Below, piece after piece: positions 49,141 through 59,738 of a DNA stretch of 64,000 bases. The DNA is from Tamarix chinensis (taxonomy: Eukaryota; Streptophyta; Magnoliopsida; Caryophyllales; Tamaricaceae): the NCBI GenBank assembly GCA_030549775.1, contig CM060177.1, forward strand, positions 51,087,138 through 51,151,137. The letters run 5' to 3'. The position numbers and the translations under genes are program-made. A model generated the notes under the pieces. It had not been told where the DNA came from, ran no database searches, and saw only the letters and a list, made by a program, of their open reading frames with translations. How positions within the stretch are numbered: the first letter of the stretch is position 1; each line of letters starts with the position of its first letter.

Positions 49141-49850
49141 GGGGATCCCGAGCTCAATTAAACCAGTTATGTATATGAATAAAATTATGGGCAAGTACTA
49201 ATTACTTATAGTGGAGCAATGGCTTAAGGCCTGATTGTTTGAGTTTGCATTATGACATGGCTTAAGACCGTAAGTACTGATTGTTCGTAACGATATATTG
49301 ATATGCTATGTGAATGTTGATGGTGTGAATTTTATATATATGTATGTAGCTTGTTTCATGTGTTACATTGCGGGCCTGCTTTTAAGTGGGACTTTAAAGG
49401 GTTACTCAGTACCGTAGTACTAAAGGGTTCCATTCGTGGGGCCCCTGCCTATTCAATGGGCAGTGTCCCTTGCAGGTCTTTTCAGGTGCTACTCAAGTGG
49501 GCAACAGGAAAGAGAGTAAGGTCTCATCCGGAACTACTAGGGTTTTTCTCTCTCTCTTTGAAATCTCTGGTTTTAAATGTATATCTTGATACTGTAACCA
49601 CCATGGGTGTATTTCATTCTTGTAAACGTTTGATACGCTACTCTGATTTAAGTATGTTTAAATTCTTACAAATTGTATTTCATTTTCCTTTAGCCTTAGC
49701 ACTTAGTACTGGAACGGTATGAGTGAACCAGTCTGGTACTAAGTGTGGCGGTAATACTCCCAAAATTCACGGTTTGTTAACTTGCTTCCGCTAGTTTTTG
49801 TTTAATTAACGAAATTTTTCAGTAGTGAATTTTGGGGGTGTTACAAGTTA

Positions 49851-50960
49851 GGCTTGTGACCTTTCCATAACTCATATGGAATATTATGGGTTTTCTTATG
49901 AGGCATCTTATTGAGAATATAATTTGCAGTTAATAAGGCTTCCCCCCACAAATTTTGCGGTAAACCAGAACTAATCAACATGGCATTCATCATGTCCTTC
50001 AAAGTTCTATTCTTGCGTTCTGCAATTCCATTAGATTGAGGCATATAAGGAGCAGTAGTTTGGTGACTAATACCATTTTCTAAACAAACTTGTTCAAAAG
50101 GGTATTCGTATTCACCTCCTCTATCGCTTCTTATAGCCTTAATCTTTCTACCAAGTTGATTCTCAATTTCTGCTTTGAAGTGTTTAAACATATCAATTGC
50201 TTCATCTTTGCTTCGTAGCAAATACACATATCAATAGCGGGTGCTATCATCTATGAAAGTAATAAAATACTTTTTACCACCTCTAGTTTGCACAAATTTT
50301 AAATCACACACATCAGTGTGAATTAAATCTAGAGGTTCAGTGTTCCTTTCAATAGAATGAATGGCTTTCCTTGCCATCTTGGCCTCAACACATATTTCAC
50401 ATTTATGATTAGGATTAAACTCACATTTAGGCAAACACTGTAAATTAATTACCTTCGAATGGTATCATAATTAACATGTCCTAATCGTTCGTGCCAAATA
50501 TTAAATGACTCAGGCATGTAAGAAGAAGAAACATTATTATTAACTTTGGGTACAATAGTCATTACATTCATCTTAAAGTGCCCATCACTGAGATAGCCCT
50601 TTCCTACAAACATCTCCTTCTTAATAAGTATAAATTGATCGGATACAAAGATCAACTTAAAACCATTCCTACGTAGTAGGGATCCTGAAATTAAATTCTT
50701 CTGGATATCCGGTACATGGAGTACATCATTCAAAGTAAGGTTCTTTCTGCTTGTCAACTTCAGTATCACCTTTCTACGACTGATGACCTTAGAAGATGAA
50801 GCATTTCCCATGAAAAGTTGTTCTTCATCATCTTCTATAGGTTGATACTCAGAAAACATCCACTTGTTACCACATATGTGACGAGTGGCTCTGGTGTCTA
50901 CCCACCATTCCTTAGCATTGCCTATAAGGTTCCATTGTGACACTACTACGGATAGATTGA
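49851..50960 (-). pseudogene. Copia protease and integrase N-terminal and core parts
   Basis: It reads EWWVDTRATRHICGNK, the aspartic protease site, where the family has D-T/S-G; the glycine is changed to arginine. Then comes the zinc-binding integrase N-terminus ([12 protein letters not shown], later CEICVEAK), and the core with [17 protein letters not shown] and NGIAERKNRTLKDMM, holding the catalytic D, D and E. Stops lie between VNYDTIRR and LPKCEF, and after DDSTRY, where TGA occurs. The reading ends at HKPNL, where the solo LTR inserted. The protease would process the polyprotein and the integrase join the DNA to the chromosome; neither can be made here. Confidence 0.92.
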
Positions 50961-50987
50961 TAACATCAAGATCTTCAGATAACTTTT

Positions 50988-51837
50988 CTATCTCTGTGAC
51001 ATTCGCTTGAGCATTGCTTTTCTTAGACTTTTTCGGATTGCGACAATCCTTTGCACGGTGCCCTTGCTTGCCACATTCATAGCACTTTCCCTTGAATTTC
51101 TTGGAGACATTAGATCCTGTATTTTAACTATCTCCATTGTGCTTCCTTTTCTTGCTCTTCTTTGATCTGTTTTCCACCGCATTGGCTCTTGATGCCATTA
51201 GATTTGAGCCTTCGGACTTGCGGTTGTCTTCCTCAATTCTTAGACGGACTATGAGATCCTCAAGTTTCATTTCCTTACGCTTATGCTTGAGGTAGTTTTT
51301 AAAATCTTTTCAATATGGTGGTAATTTTTCAATTACCGCTACTACCTAAAAGGACTCACTCAGGGACATATCCTCGGCATGAATGTCATGAATAATAACC
51401 TGAATCTCTTCCACTTGGGATATTACCGACTTTTTATCCACCATTTTATAATCGAGAAAACGACCAACAATAAATTTCTTTATTCCGGCGTCCTCGGTCT
51501 TATACTTGGTATCTAAAGAATCCCACAGTTAGTTTGTCGTTTTAGTACCAGAATACACATTATATAATGTGTCATCCAAACCATTTAGAATATTACTCTT
51601 GCAAAGAAAGTCGGAATGATTCCATGCATCTATTGCAGCCACTTTGACTACATCAGTCTCTTTTTCATCAACATTTGGAGGACTCTCATTGAGATACTTT
51701 GCCAAATTTAATGTAGTCAGATAGAAAAGCATCTTCTGTTGCCAACGCTTAAAATCCGACCCATTGAACTTTGGTGGCTTTTCACCAACACCCACAGGAT
51801 TTGTGGAACTTGCAACAATATTTGCAGATGAAGCCAT
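50988..51837 (-). pseudogene. Copia gag with zinc knuckle
   Basis: Starts at 51837 with MASSANIVASSTNPVG and contains FNGSDFKRWQQKMLFYLTT, typical of the copia gag N-terminus. A TAA stop follows GTKTTN near 51530 and others come later. The reading continues in frame with [17 protein letters not shown] and the zinc knuckle CYECGKQGHRAKDC (C-X2-C-X4-H-X4-C) at about 51045-51086. It is the particle protein of the element, broken here by point changes. Confidence 0.9.
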
Positions 51838-51966
51838 TTCTGTTACAAAAATAGAAGTTCGACAAATAACAAAGGAGTAGAAGAAAACTAGTAGAATTAT
51901 TTATCAAATAAATACCACTTTCTATACTATAACAAATAAAGGAAATAAAAAAAATCATCTTAATAT

Positions 51967-52514
51967 TGTTGGGTGTATAGTATAGAAATATAATAAAATA
52001 ACAGAAATAATTTATCCGAGCCCACCGAATTCACGATGTGTCCTTAAGATGATTTTGCTCCCTTACACAGTGCTCAAGGTTGTGAACAATCGTCTTGCAG
52101 GATAGAACGGATTTTCATTCCTATCAGATGTAGCACTTTAATCTAATAGGATTCCAGCGAACACAACGTTATGCTTGTACTCAACTAGGAATATAGGGAT
52201 CAAAAAAGTAGAGACAGAGAGAAGAGATAGAACTATTGAAATTTCCGGAAAAACTGAATTTCCGAATTGATTTTTTCGATTGATGGTGGGGGCTATTTAT
52301 AGAGTTAATGAATTCCCTTTGAAAAGACACTAAGTCAACAATCATAACTCTTCAAATTAATTCAAATGAAAAGACACCAAGTCAACAATCATGACTTTTC
52401 AAATTAATTCAAATGAAAAGGCACCAAGTCAACAAACATGACTTTTCAAATTAATTCAAATGAAAAGGCACCAAGTCAAAAATCATGACTTTTCAAATTA
52501 ATTCAAATGAAACC

Positions 52515-52555
<41 letters not shown>

Positions 52556-52588
52556 ATATTATATATATATATATTACAATCTATTTAA
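51967..52588 (-). repeat. 5' LTR of the copia element
   Basis: 622 bases, the partner of 41735-42327. The sequence just inside it on the minus strand reads ATATTAAGATGATTT. This is not the usual TGGTATCAGAGC primer site for initiator tRNA-Met, so the primer site is uncertain. Four 47-bp units lie at 52321-52508 and an AT run at 52517-52574. Confidence 0.92.
52321..52508. repeat. Four 47-bp tandem repeats in the 5' LTR
   Basis: Same unit and copy number as 42089-42276, with scattered base changes. Confidence 0.92.
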
Positions 52589-53526
52589 CAGGTGGTAGGA
52601 GATATCCAAGAATTTGAAGAACTATGCTTTTGAGGACTTTATTCGCTTCTATTGCCAACAACATATGAGGTATGACATGAACGTAACAATCGTATGCTTT
52701 ATTAGTTTAATTACGGGGACTCTCCTCAAACATTTTCCTTTATTAGAGAGGGAGTTTGTAAACCATAATTGTTTCCTCAATTTAAAGCCTATAAAAGTTA
52801 GATAGATCGAGTTATTTCTTCTTCCATGGGAATCTTTTAAAAAATTTGTTTTGTGCTCCTTTTATTCCACTTTATAGTAATAAATTCTATTTTTTTAAAT
52901 AAGTATGTTACTTCATCGATAGAAAAGATTTTATCTTAAGAATATCATCACTTATCACTTTCCCATCATTTTAGGAAGGGTTTGGAAGTGGCCCCTAATA
53001 GCTTTGTCATACAAAATCGTATGTTACAAAACAGAAGCCCCAAGCTTCACTCACTGCTTGACACAAGTCTCCTCACAACCTTCCTTAAGCTCGTGGGATT
53101 TCGACTGCACACAGTTTATACAATTACTACTCACGGGAGCTAGAATAGACCCCTAATGTAGTAGTATTAAATTAAGTGATATCCGGTAATAATTTAGTTC
53201 TTTAGCTTCATATTTTAAGGAATAAATGGTTCTCCTCTTCATATTTTGTTCCTACCCATATACATAGTTGTATATTAAAATAATTACCAAATATGCAATG
53301 TAAAACAACATCAATTCATACCAAATCTGCAATCACACCATAATTTCTATCAATCTCTAATTGGTATGCATGTCTCAATACACCAGCCATACTTAGGAAT
53401 CAAAATTAGTAGGAATACCACAACTTGGAAGCTCTATACCCCAAAGTAAAAAGTTTAGAGATGTAGCCTAGAAGACCGAAAGATGTAGATGAAATACAAA
53501 CTTGAACATCCATGTAGAATATATAG
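52589..53526. other. Spacer, nothing recognised
   Basis: No gene or clear repeat. The 63-residue open frame at 52614-52805 has no recognisable domain. It may be the 3' untranslated end of the CACTA relic that follows. Confidence 0.4.
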
Positions 53527-54890
53527 ATCACTACCTAATGCCAAATGAATGAGTGCACGTGCTTAGCCATTGGTCTCTAACTTCATCAATTTCATCAACA
53601 TTGTGTTGCTGGCCTCGTGTATAATTATCGGTGAAAAATTACAACGCTGGAGTTTCAATTAATATATAGTTAGCCATTAGGTCAAAAATATATATGTCAT
53701 GATTCATTAATAGAAAAATATGGAAAAGCAAATATACATAGCTTAGATCTATGTTGACCAATCTATTCTGGACTATAAGATCCATTGCTCTACATACATA
53801 GTATCAACAATCATCATCGTTTTGCTGTTGTAGACACTATCAAATGAATTCAGTTACCTCTCTTACTATTAGATATTAATTTTAATTAAAACAAAATATA
53901 AAATAGTTATCATACTACTTACCATGGTAGGATCATATTGAAGATTCTTTGGGTCTGGGACACCATTCCCACCTCTCCTTTGATATGACATTCGTAGTGC
54001 CTAATAAATAGATTTGGATATACAATATTGTGAGTATATATACCTCAAATAAAGAAAGTAGAATATATGTATAAATAAGCAAATGAAGTAAGAACTGAAA
54101 AGTATACTAACATGTCGATAAATTCCTTCCCACCATGAGGAGCAACTTCAAAAGGCACGCCATAGGTTTGAAGGGAATAAAACACATAGACTTTATTAAG
54201 ATCAGGTCGGACGGCGTACAAAACTCAATGTTCATGTGTGAGGTGAGGAATGAGATAGAGCTTGTTGTGTCCCTCAATCAAAATGTGATCCACTAAATAG
54301 TTTATATACCTACCCTTTCTTATTGTACTACCGTTAGCTATGTAGTATGGGCACACAAACACAATAGAGGATAACATTTCCTCCATCGTAGCGCGACTAG
54401 CTACTAACCTGTGGATGACAATAACAATGCGTACTTGTTAATAACTAATAACTCATATAAGAGGTCATAAAAAATCCAATTGTACAAGAGTACTAAAATC
54501 TCAAATATGCAATAATACTTACGTCACATAAACGGTGACACTCGTGGTTGACATCCATTCTTGATTATAAATGTCGCTTATGTCAAGTGTCGATATCATG
54601 TAAGTAGCATCATCCCTCCCAACATACTCAGGATGACAATCAATGAAAATATAATTGTCCTTGAGGTAGTTTTGGGCATAGAAATACAATAAAGCAAATG
54701 CTGGTGGATGTTGGCTTATTTCCAAAGAAGGAATCTTTTGTGGGGCAACTAATTTTTTAGATTTATCTCTCTTTCCTTTAGCAACACCCTCTTTTATGTT
54801 GCTCATTCTACTAGTACCTCTTTTCGTTTTACTAGCAGGTGCAGTCTTCTTCTTTGATTCCTCTTTTGATTCCTTAATTGATAATAATAA
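53527..54890 (-). pseudogene. CACTA second protein with Ulp1/C48 protease domain, decayed
   Basis: The open part 54806-54519 reads MSNIKEGVAKGKRDK, then FALLYFYAQNYLKDN and DISDIYNQEWMSTTSVTVYV. The next exon continues LVASRATMEEMLSSIVFVCP and KLYLIPHLTHEH, where the following Trp codon of the H-W pair is TGA. Then come VLYAVRPDLNKVYVFYSL, whose family form has Asp before Ser, QRRGGNGVPDPKNLQYD and finally DEIDEVRDQW at about 53580. This is the layout of the Ulp1-like cysteine protease found in some plant CACTA elements; related enzymes remove SUMO. A stop and a lost Asp make it inactive. It is the same family as 4340-5995. Confidence 0.75.
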
Positions 54891-54949
54891 ACAAAATATG
54901 TATTGAGCATATATATATATGAAAGAATTCGCAAAATGAAATTTTATCT

Positions 54950-56400
54950 CTTCTGGAAAGAGTATGACACGCCGGTGGTAAATTTATTCTTCTTCCATTG
55001 TCTCATGGTGCAAGTTCCCATCTTATACCAATTTCTTCCATATCCATTTGAGCATTGATGGCATTTTTAGTCTTGCGTGGAACATTAAGTAATGTACCAA
55101 CACGACTGTCACATATATTTTTCTCGATATGCATCACATCAAGGGCATGTCTCACGTACAAAGATTCCCAATAAGGAAGGTAGAAGAATATTGACATCTT
55201 CTTCCACCTAACTGATGCAAGCTTATCTTTATTCTTCTTCCCAAACTTAACACTCAAATGTTTCATCTTTAGCCACACTTGTCGACCCATCAACCGAATT
55301 GGTGCCTGGCCTTCTTCTCACAATCCATTGAACACTTTTCTTTGCCTACGATAATGATGATTCTTTGGTATAAACCTACGATGCCCAAGGAACACAGTCT
55401 TCTAGCCATGTGTTAGCTGAACAAATGAAGTATAATCCTCACATATCGGATATGCATAATGGCCTTTCACATTGTAACCTAACAAGTTCCCATACACCAA
55501 AAAATCATTTATAGTACATAATAACATTTCTCTCAAAGTGAAATATTCATCACTATATGCATCAAATACTTCAATACCCATGTCCCATAAGAACTTCAAA
55601 TCATCAATCAAAGGTGCCAAATAAACATCAATACCATTCCCAAGTTGGTTTGGCCCCGAAATGAGTAAAGACAACATTATATACATGCATTTCATATAGA
55701 ACCATGGAGGTAGATTGTATATAACCAAAATCATAGGCCATAAACTGTAGGTGCCTTCATTGTGCGGATTCATTCCATCCGTAGAAAGCGCAAGGTGCAC
55801 ATTCCTTGCTTCTTTTCCGAATTCACGAAGCAAGCCATCAATCATCATCTATTGTGGAGAGTCAAATGGATGTCTAAGAAGCCCGTCATCTATCTTCTCA
55901 TGAGCATGCCATCTTAGGTTCTTAGCATCTTTACCATCATTAAACATCAGCCTTAGTCTTGGTATTATAGGAAAATACCATAACACCTTAGCGGGCACCT
56001 TGTTCTTCTTCTATCGTGGTGCTTTGCATTCAGGATTAGGACAACTATCCAAATATGCATTGTCATTGTGATATAAAATAAAATCATTAGGACATACATG
56101 TATCTTCTTATAAATCATGCCCATAGAGGATAGAATCTTCTTCGCTTCATAAGTACAATCGGGTAGAACGTTGTCATTAAGAAGCATATCCTTCACAAGT
56201 GACAATAATATTGTGAAACTTTTATCACTCCATCTGTTACATGCCTTTAAGTTGTATAACCTTAAAGTAGCAAATAATCATGTAAATGTCTTACAATCAC
56301 TGTACAAAGGTTTCTCCGAGTGATTCAATAACTTCTCAAACATTTTGGACAATCCCAAACACCTTCCTCAACCAATTTGAGTCATCTCCTCTAATGAATG
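54950..56400 (-). pseudogene. Decayed tnp2-type CACTA transposase
   Basis: Pieces in order on the minus strand: KFEKLL-like and RWSDKSFTILLSLVKDMLL near 56230; PNDFILYHNDNAYLDSCP to 56011; VLWYFPIIPRLRLMF near 55970; ALSTDGMNPH (family LATDGxxPF) near 55780; PNQLGNGIDVYLAPLIDDL; GHYAYPICEDY near 55450; and IFFYLPYWESLYVRHALDVM with HIEKNICDS to 55003. Stops and frame changes separate them. The DUF4218 and DUF4216 part expected after GIRWELAP is missing, and the Ulp1-type protein begins almost at once, so an internal deletion has occurred. Neither terminal CACTA end could be located. Confidence 0.85.
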
Positions 56401-56818
56401 TCCCTTATAGTTATGAAATAATCATCCACTACTATGCCTCCTAACATCGTCATTATCATATTTAGACTCTATTTCCTATGTCATATTCAAAAAGTGTAAC
56501 TTGTATCAATTCCATATACAAACAAATGATCTCTCAAATCATTAGCATTGACATGCTAAATATAAGCACACATCAAACAATGACAGACTATTCCACTAGA
56601 GTCCCAAGCATGTTTAACTACAAACTTGATGAAAAACTCCACTCCTTTGTTATATTCTCTAGACAGGCGATTTGCAGACACCCATTTCCAATCCATAGTT
56701 TTTGAATCTAGATATATCCCACACGAAAGTAATTATTAAAAATCAATTGAATTATAAGTTTAATAATTCACAAATCACTTATGCTTAGAAAGAATTAATC
56801 TCAAATATATCATGCTAT

Positions 56819-56851
<33 letters not shown>

Positions 56852-57839
56852 GTATATATACGAATCATGCTAACACATTTCCAAAAAGATATTAATGCTG
56901 ATCAATGAACCTGCTCATACTTAGAAAGAGTTCATATATATATATACATACATACGTAGCAAAATATTGTACAATAGTTCAAATTACAAAAGGTATACAT
57001 ACTATAGGATTTAAGCAATAGTAGCACTATATACATAAAAACATTGCTACAACCAAAATTCCTAAAACACAAAAACTCATATCCCTAAAACTAAATCTCC
57101 CAGTAGCCTCATCAAGCCTGACTAAAAACTATAACTCTGAAAGTCCACTCATCACAATATATTATCTAATCCTTGATATCATCGCAAGAGAGTTTACTCA
57201 CAGAAACTCTAGGGTAACTGGGGTGGATACTCCAAGAAAAGCTATGACGAAACCACCACTCATCATTGATGACCATCAGTTCTCTCAATATCCTATCATA
57301 CTCTCCAGCAAACACCTCACCCTTAATAAATCTCGGGCGTGGTGCATTAGTGTGGTAGACAAACTAATGCAAAAAAATAGACGTATCCGATGCCTATGGC
57401 TCTATCTGAGGCAGGGTCAATAGAAGGTAATACGATTTGAAATGGAAGGGGTGATAGGATGAGCTACTCGTGTACAAATGACATAGCTTGTCATATAACT
57501 ATATCATATGAGTCTGTATATCTATATGTGGTGCCATATGAAAATACGGTGGATGGTATATCATCTCACTACCTATAAATGAGAACCGCTAAATCTTATC
57601 ATCAAGGTTGTTCTTGAAAGAATCTAAAGTACAGAATATGTAAACTGATCTTCAACTAGCTAGACAAATCATAAATATATTCTACCAGATCTTAATTAAC
57701 TACGTAAAGCTTAAAACATCAAACTATTTAAAATAAAGATATAATCTTTAGTTACATATTTAACAAACCGGCTAAAGATCAAACAATCATCAAATTGTTC
57801 AAGCTACGCATAGTAAAATCAAGTAGATATTAATACGAA

Positions 57840-57889
<50 letters not shown>

Positions 57890-57933
57890 TAAAACCTAGC
57901 TACCTATAATTAAACCCTAATAAATCCTATATT
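56401..57933. other. AT-rich DNA with CT, TA and CA microsatellites
   Basis: Probably the 5' side of the preceding CACTA relic. A CT/TA run lies at 56819-56850 and a CA run at 57845-57878. On the minus strand, 57168-57358 is open for about 62 residues, including RFIKGEVFAGEYDRILREL and VINDEWWFRHSFSW, with normal protein composition; I do not recognise it. Confidence 0.4.
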
Positions 57934-58075
57934 CACTACAACAAACTGGACCATTAACGACCAATTTAGCGACCAATTTTTTTTTAATCGTTATTGATAT
58001 ATTATTAACGACCATTGTCAAAAGTCATCGTTGATGGTATATCTATTGCGACTAATATAATTTTTGGTCGTTAAA
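57934..58075. repeat. 5' TIR and subterminal repeats of element III
   Basis: After the CACTACAA end, words such as TTAACGACCA, TTGCGAC and TTTTGGTCGTTAA recur at short spacing. They are few compared with element II. Confidence 0.75.
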
Positions 58076-58261
58076 AAAATTTAAGTTATATATATGTTTT
58101 ATAATATTTTTTTTTCAAACCTCTAAAATCCAAAAAAATAAAAATATAAAACACTTAATTACCCCAACTCTAAAAAAAAAAAAAAAAAAATCCCGCGCGC
58201 GCCCTATACTAAGCTCGTTTCGGCCCTTTAAACAAAAAAAAATAAAATTTACAACATCACA

Positions 58262-58640
58262 TAAAGCGCGCCTGTGCCAATTTATATCAAATTTGAGCAC
58301 AGGTCATCTTCCCTCCCCGACCCTGCTCGACGACCACACCATCAACGCCACGACCGTCTCCATTTGCGCTTCTTCTTCCCAGAATGCACCACCACGCCAT
58401 CAACCGCCGGTCGAGCAGACAACCCACAGCTGCTGCACATCCTCCTCGTCGTTCAATACAACAGCAACGGAGTAGCAGTAGCAGCCACCAGCAACGCACG
58501 ATGACAGCCGCGGTGCGCCACCGTCCGTCCTCCTCCACCGCCGCTCGTCACCGGCGAGTGGTCCTTGACCACCGGCGAAGGTCCAGCACCCCTCACTCCC
58601 TCCAATTTCGCTGCAATACGTTTGGTATAAATACTCAAAC
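58262..58640 (+). promoter_or_regulatory. GC-rich leader of element III
   Basis: CG-rich island in an AT-rich setting, rich in CACC and CGCC words. Open frames occur on both strands (up to 95 residues), none with a domain. It lies between the end and the transposase, as the leader exon does in En/Spm. Its 3' edge and the intron after it are shared with element I (8930-9310, reversed). Confidence 0.65.
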
Positions 58641-58651
58641 CCTAACTTATA

Positions 58652-58884
58652 TTTTGATTAATTTTAGATGAATTAGCTTATGATAAGATAATTTAGTTGT
58701 TTAATTGTATATATATGTGTTGTATGAATGATTTAGAGTAGTTAATTGTATTGGTTATGGTTGATTTGTGAAAATTGGATTTGTGACCCGGCTATATCCG
58801 GATTTGTCGGTTTTATCCGATTTAGCTATTTTAGATAAATTGAATTTACAATATCCTTTAAAATGTATCTAATTTCATGTTAGA
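58652..58884 (+). repeat. Leader intron duplication of element III, copy A
   Basis: Begins TTTTGATTAATTTTAGATG and ends TTTCATGTTAGA. It aligns with 59382-59604 over nearly its full length, with a small gap near the TCCGATTTAGCTATTTTA part. Confidence 0.9.
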
Positions 58885-59381
58885 ACTATCAATTTGAAAT
58901 TTTTGTGCGAAATTAATCGGAATTGGATTCTTAGGTCAAAATTCTTGTGAATTTAAATTGGATTGTGTAATCGAGTTATTTTATTCAATTGATTATATAA
59001 TTTGCATTAGATTATGTTTAATTTCATTTTTGACATGTCAATTTAAATATTTTAGCAAGATTTGGCAGGATTTACAGTCCAAGCTAAAAAACCCTAATTA
59101 TGTTAAATTGGATGTTTTGTTTATTGTTTTAATCAATTGAGTATATGATAGATGTTATCTTGAAAGTAAAATATTAGGAAGGGTTTTGATAGATGGTGGT
59201 GCTGAAGTTTTTCTTCATTACTTTATATTGTTATATAATCTCTTTGTTATGTCCTTAGAATATTTTCTATGTTAATTCATTTAAGAATTCTATAATCAAT
59301 TGAATAAAATATGATGATGATCAACATTGACATTTTTTTTTAACAAGAAATAAAATATGATATAATTGGTATAAAATATTG

Positions 59382-59604
59382 TTTTGATTAATTTTAAATG
59401 AATTAGCTTATGATAAGAGTATTTATTTGTTTAATTGTATATATATGTGTTGTATGAATGATTTAGAATGGTTAATTGTATTGGTTATGGTTGATTTGTG
59501 AAAATTGGATTTGTGACTCGGCTATATCCGAATTTGTCGCTTTATCCGTTTTATATAAATTGAATTTACAATTTCCTTTAAAATGTATCTAAGTTCATGT
59601 TAGA
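59382..59604 (+). repeat. Leader intron duplication of element III, copy B
   Basis: Second copy of 58652-58884, about 730 bases downstream in the same direction and just ahead of the transposase start. The two copies share TGTGTTGTATGAATGATTTA and TTGATTTGTGAAAATTGG. Confidence 0.9.
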
Positions 59605-59738
59605 TACTTTATTAATGATGTTTGGTATTATATTTTATAATCCTTGTCGGGTATTATTCAAAATGATAGTGTGCATGTTTTATGTAATTGGCAATTATTT
59701 TCTAATTGTTATATTTATGCCTTTTTTTCCTTTAGAAA

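Larger units (their letters stand above)
44928..49845 (+). mobile_element. Solo LTR of a long-LTR gypsy element nested in the copia integrase (4.9 kb)
   Basis: It starts TGTAATCCCCCAAAATTTT and ends TGAATTTTGGGGGTGTTACA, with a perfect 5-bp duplication AGTTA at 44923-44927 and 49846-49850. Removing it rejoins the copia integrase. It contains no gag-pol and no second LTR, so it is a solo LTR. Order of parts: AT-rich, pyrimidine-rich (45250-45330), very GC-rich (45340-46290), degenerate GGTAATTTT repeats (46900-48260), 64-bp tandem units (48930-49140), a CTCAGTACCGTAGTACTAAAG word near 49405, and GCCTTAGCACTTAGTACTGG near 49692. The order matches 10983-15675. The GC-rich part gives long proline-rich frames on both strands that are not genes. 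It is the youngest insertion of the nest. Confidence 0.85.
41735..52588 (-). mobile_element. Ty1/copia retrotransposon with both LTRs, mutated and interrupted
   Basis: Two direct LTRs (41735-42327 and 51967-52588) enclose gag, protease, integrase, reverse transcriptase and RNase H in copia order on the minus strand. In that orientation the LTR starts TGTTAAATAG and ends CCCAACA. The flanks AGTGG (41730-41734) and GGTGG (52589-52593) are an imperfect 5-bp duplication. A purine tract (AGTGGGGGAT on the minus strand) sits next to the 3' LTR. The polyprotein has several stops. A 4.9-kb solo LTR is inserted in the integrase coding region. Without that insert the element is about 5.9 kb, normal for copia. 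It is an inactive relic. Confidence 0.92.

Noticed and set aside
49351..49722. 123-residue open frame near the end of the solo LTR
   Set aside because: The corresponding region of the other LTR copy is not open in the same frame; it is untranslated LTR sequence.
58274..58671. Several open frames in the element III leader
   Set aside because: Four overlapping frames on both strands, all due to GC-rich composition without stops; none shows a domain.
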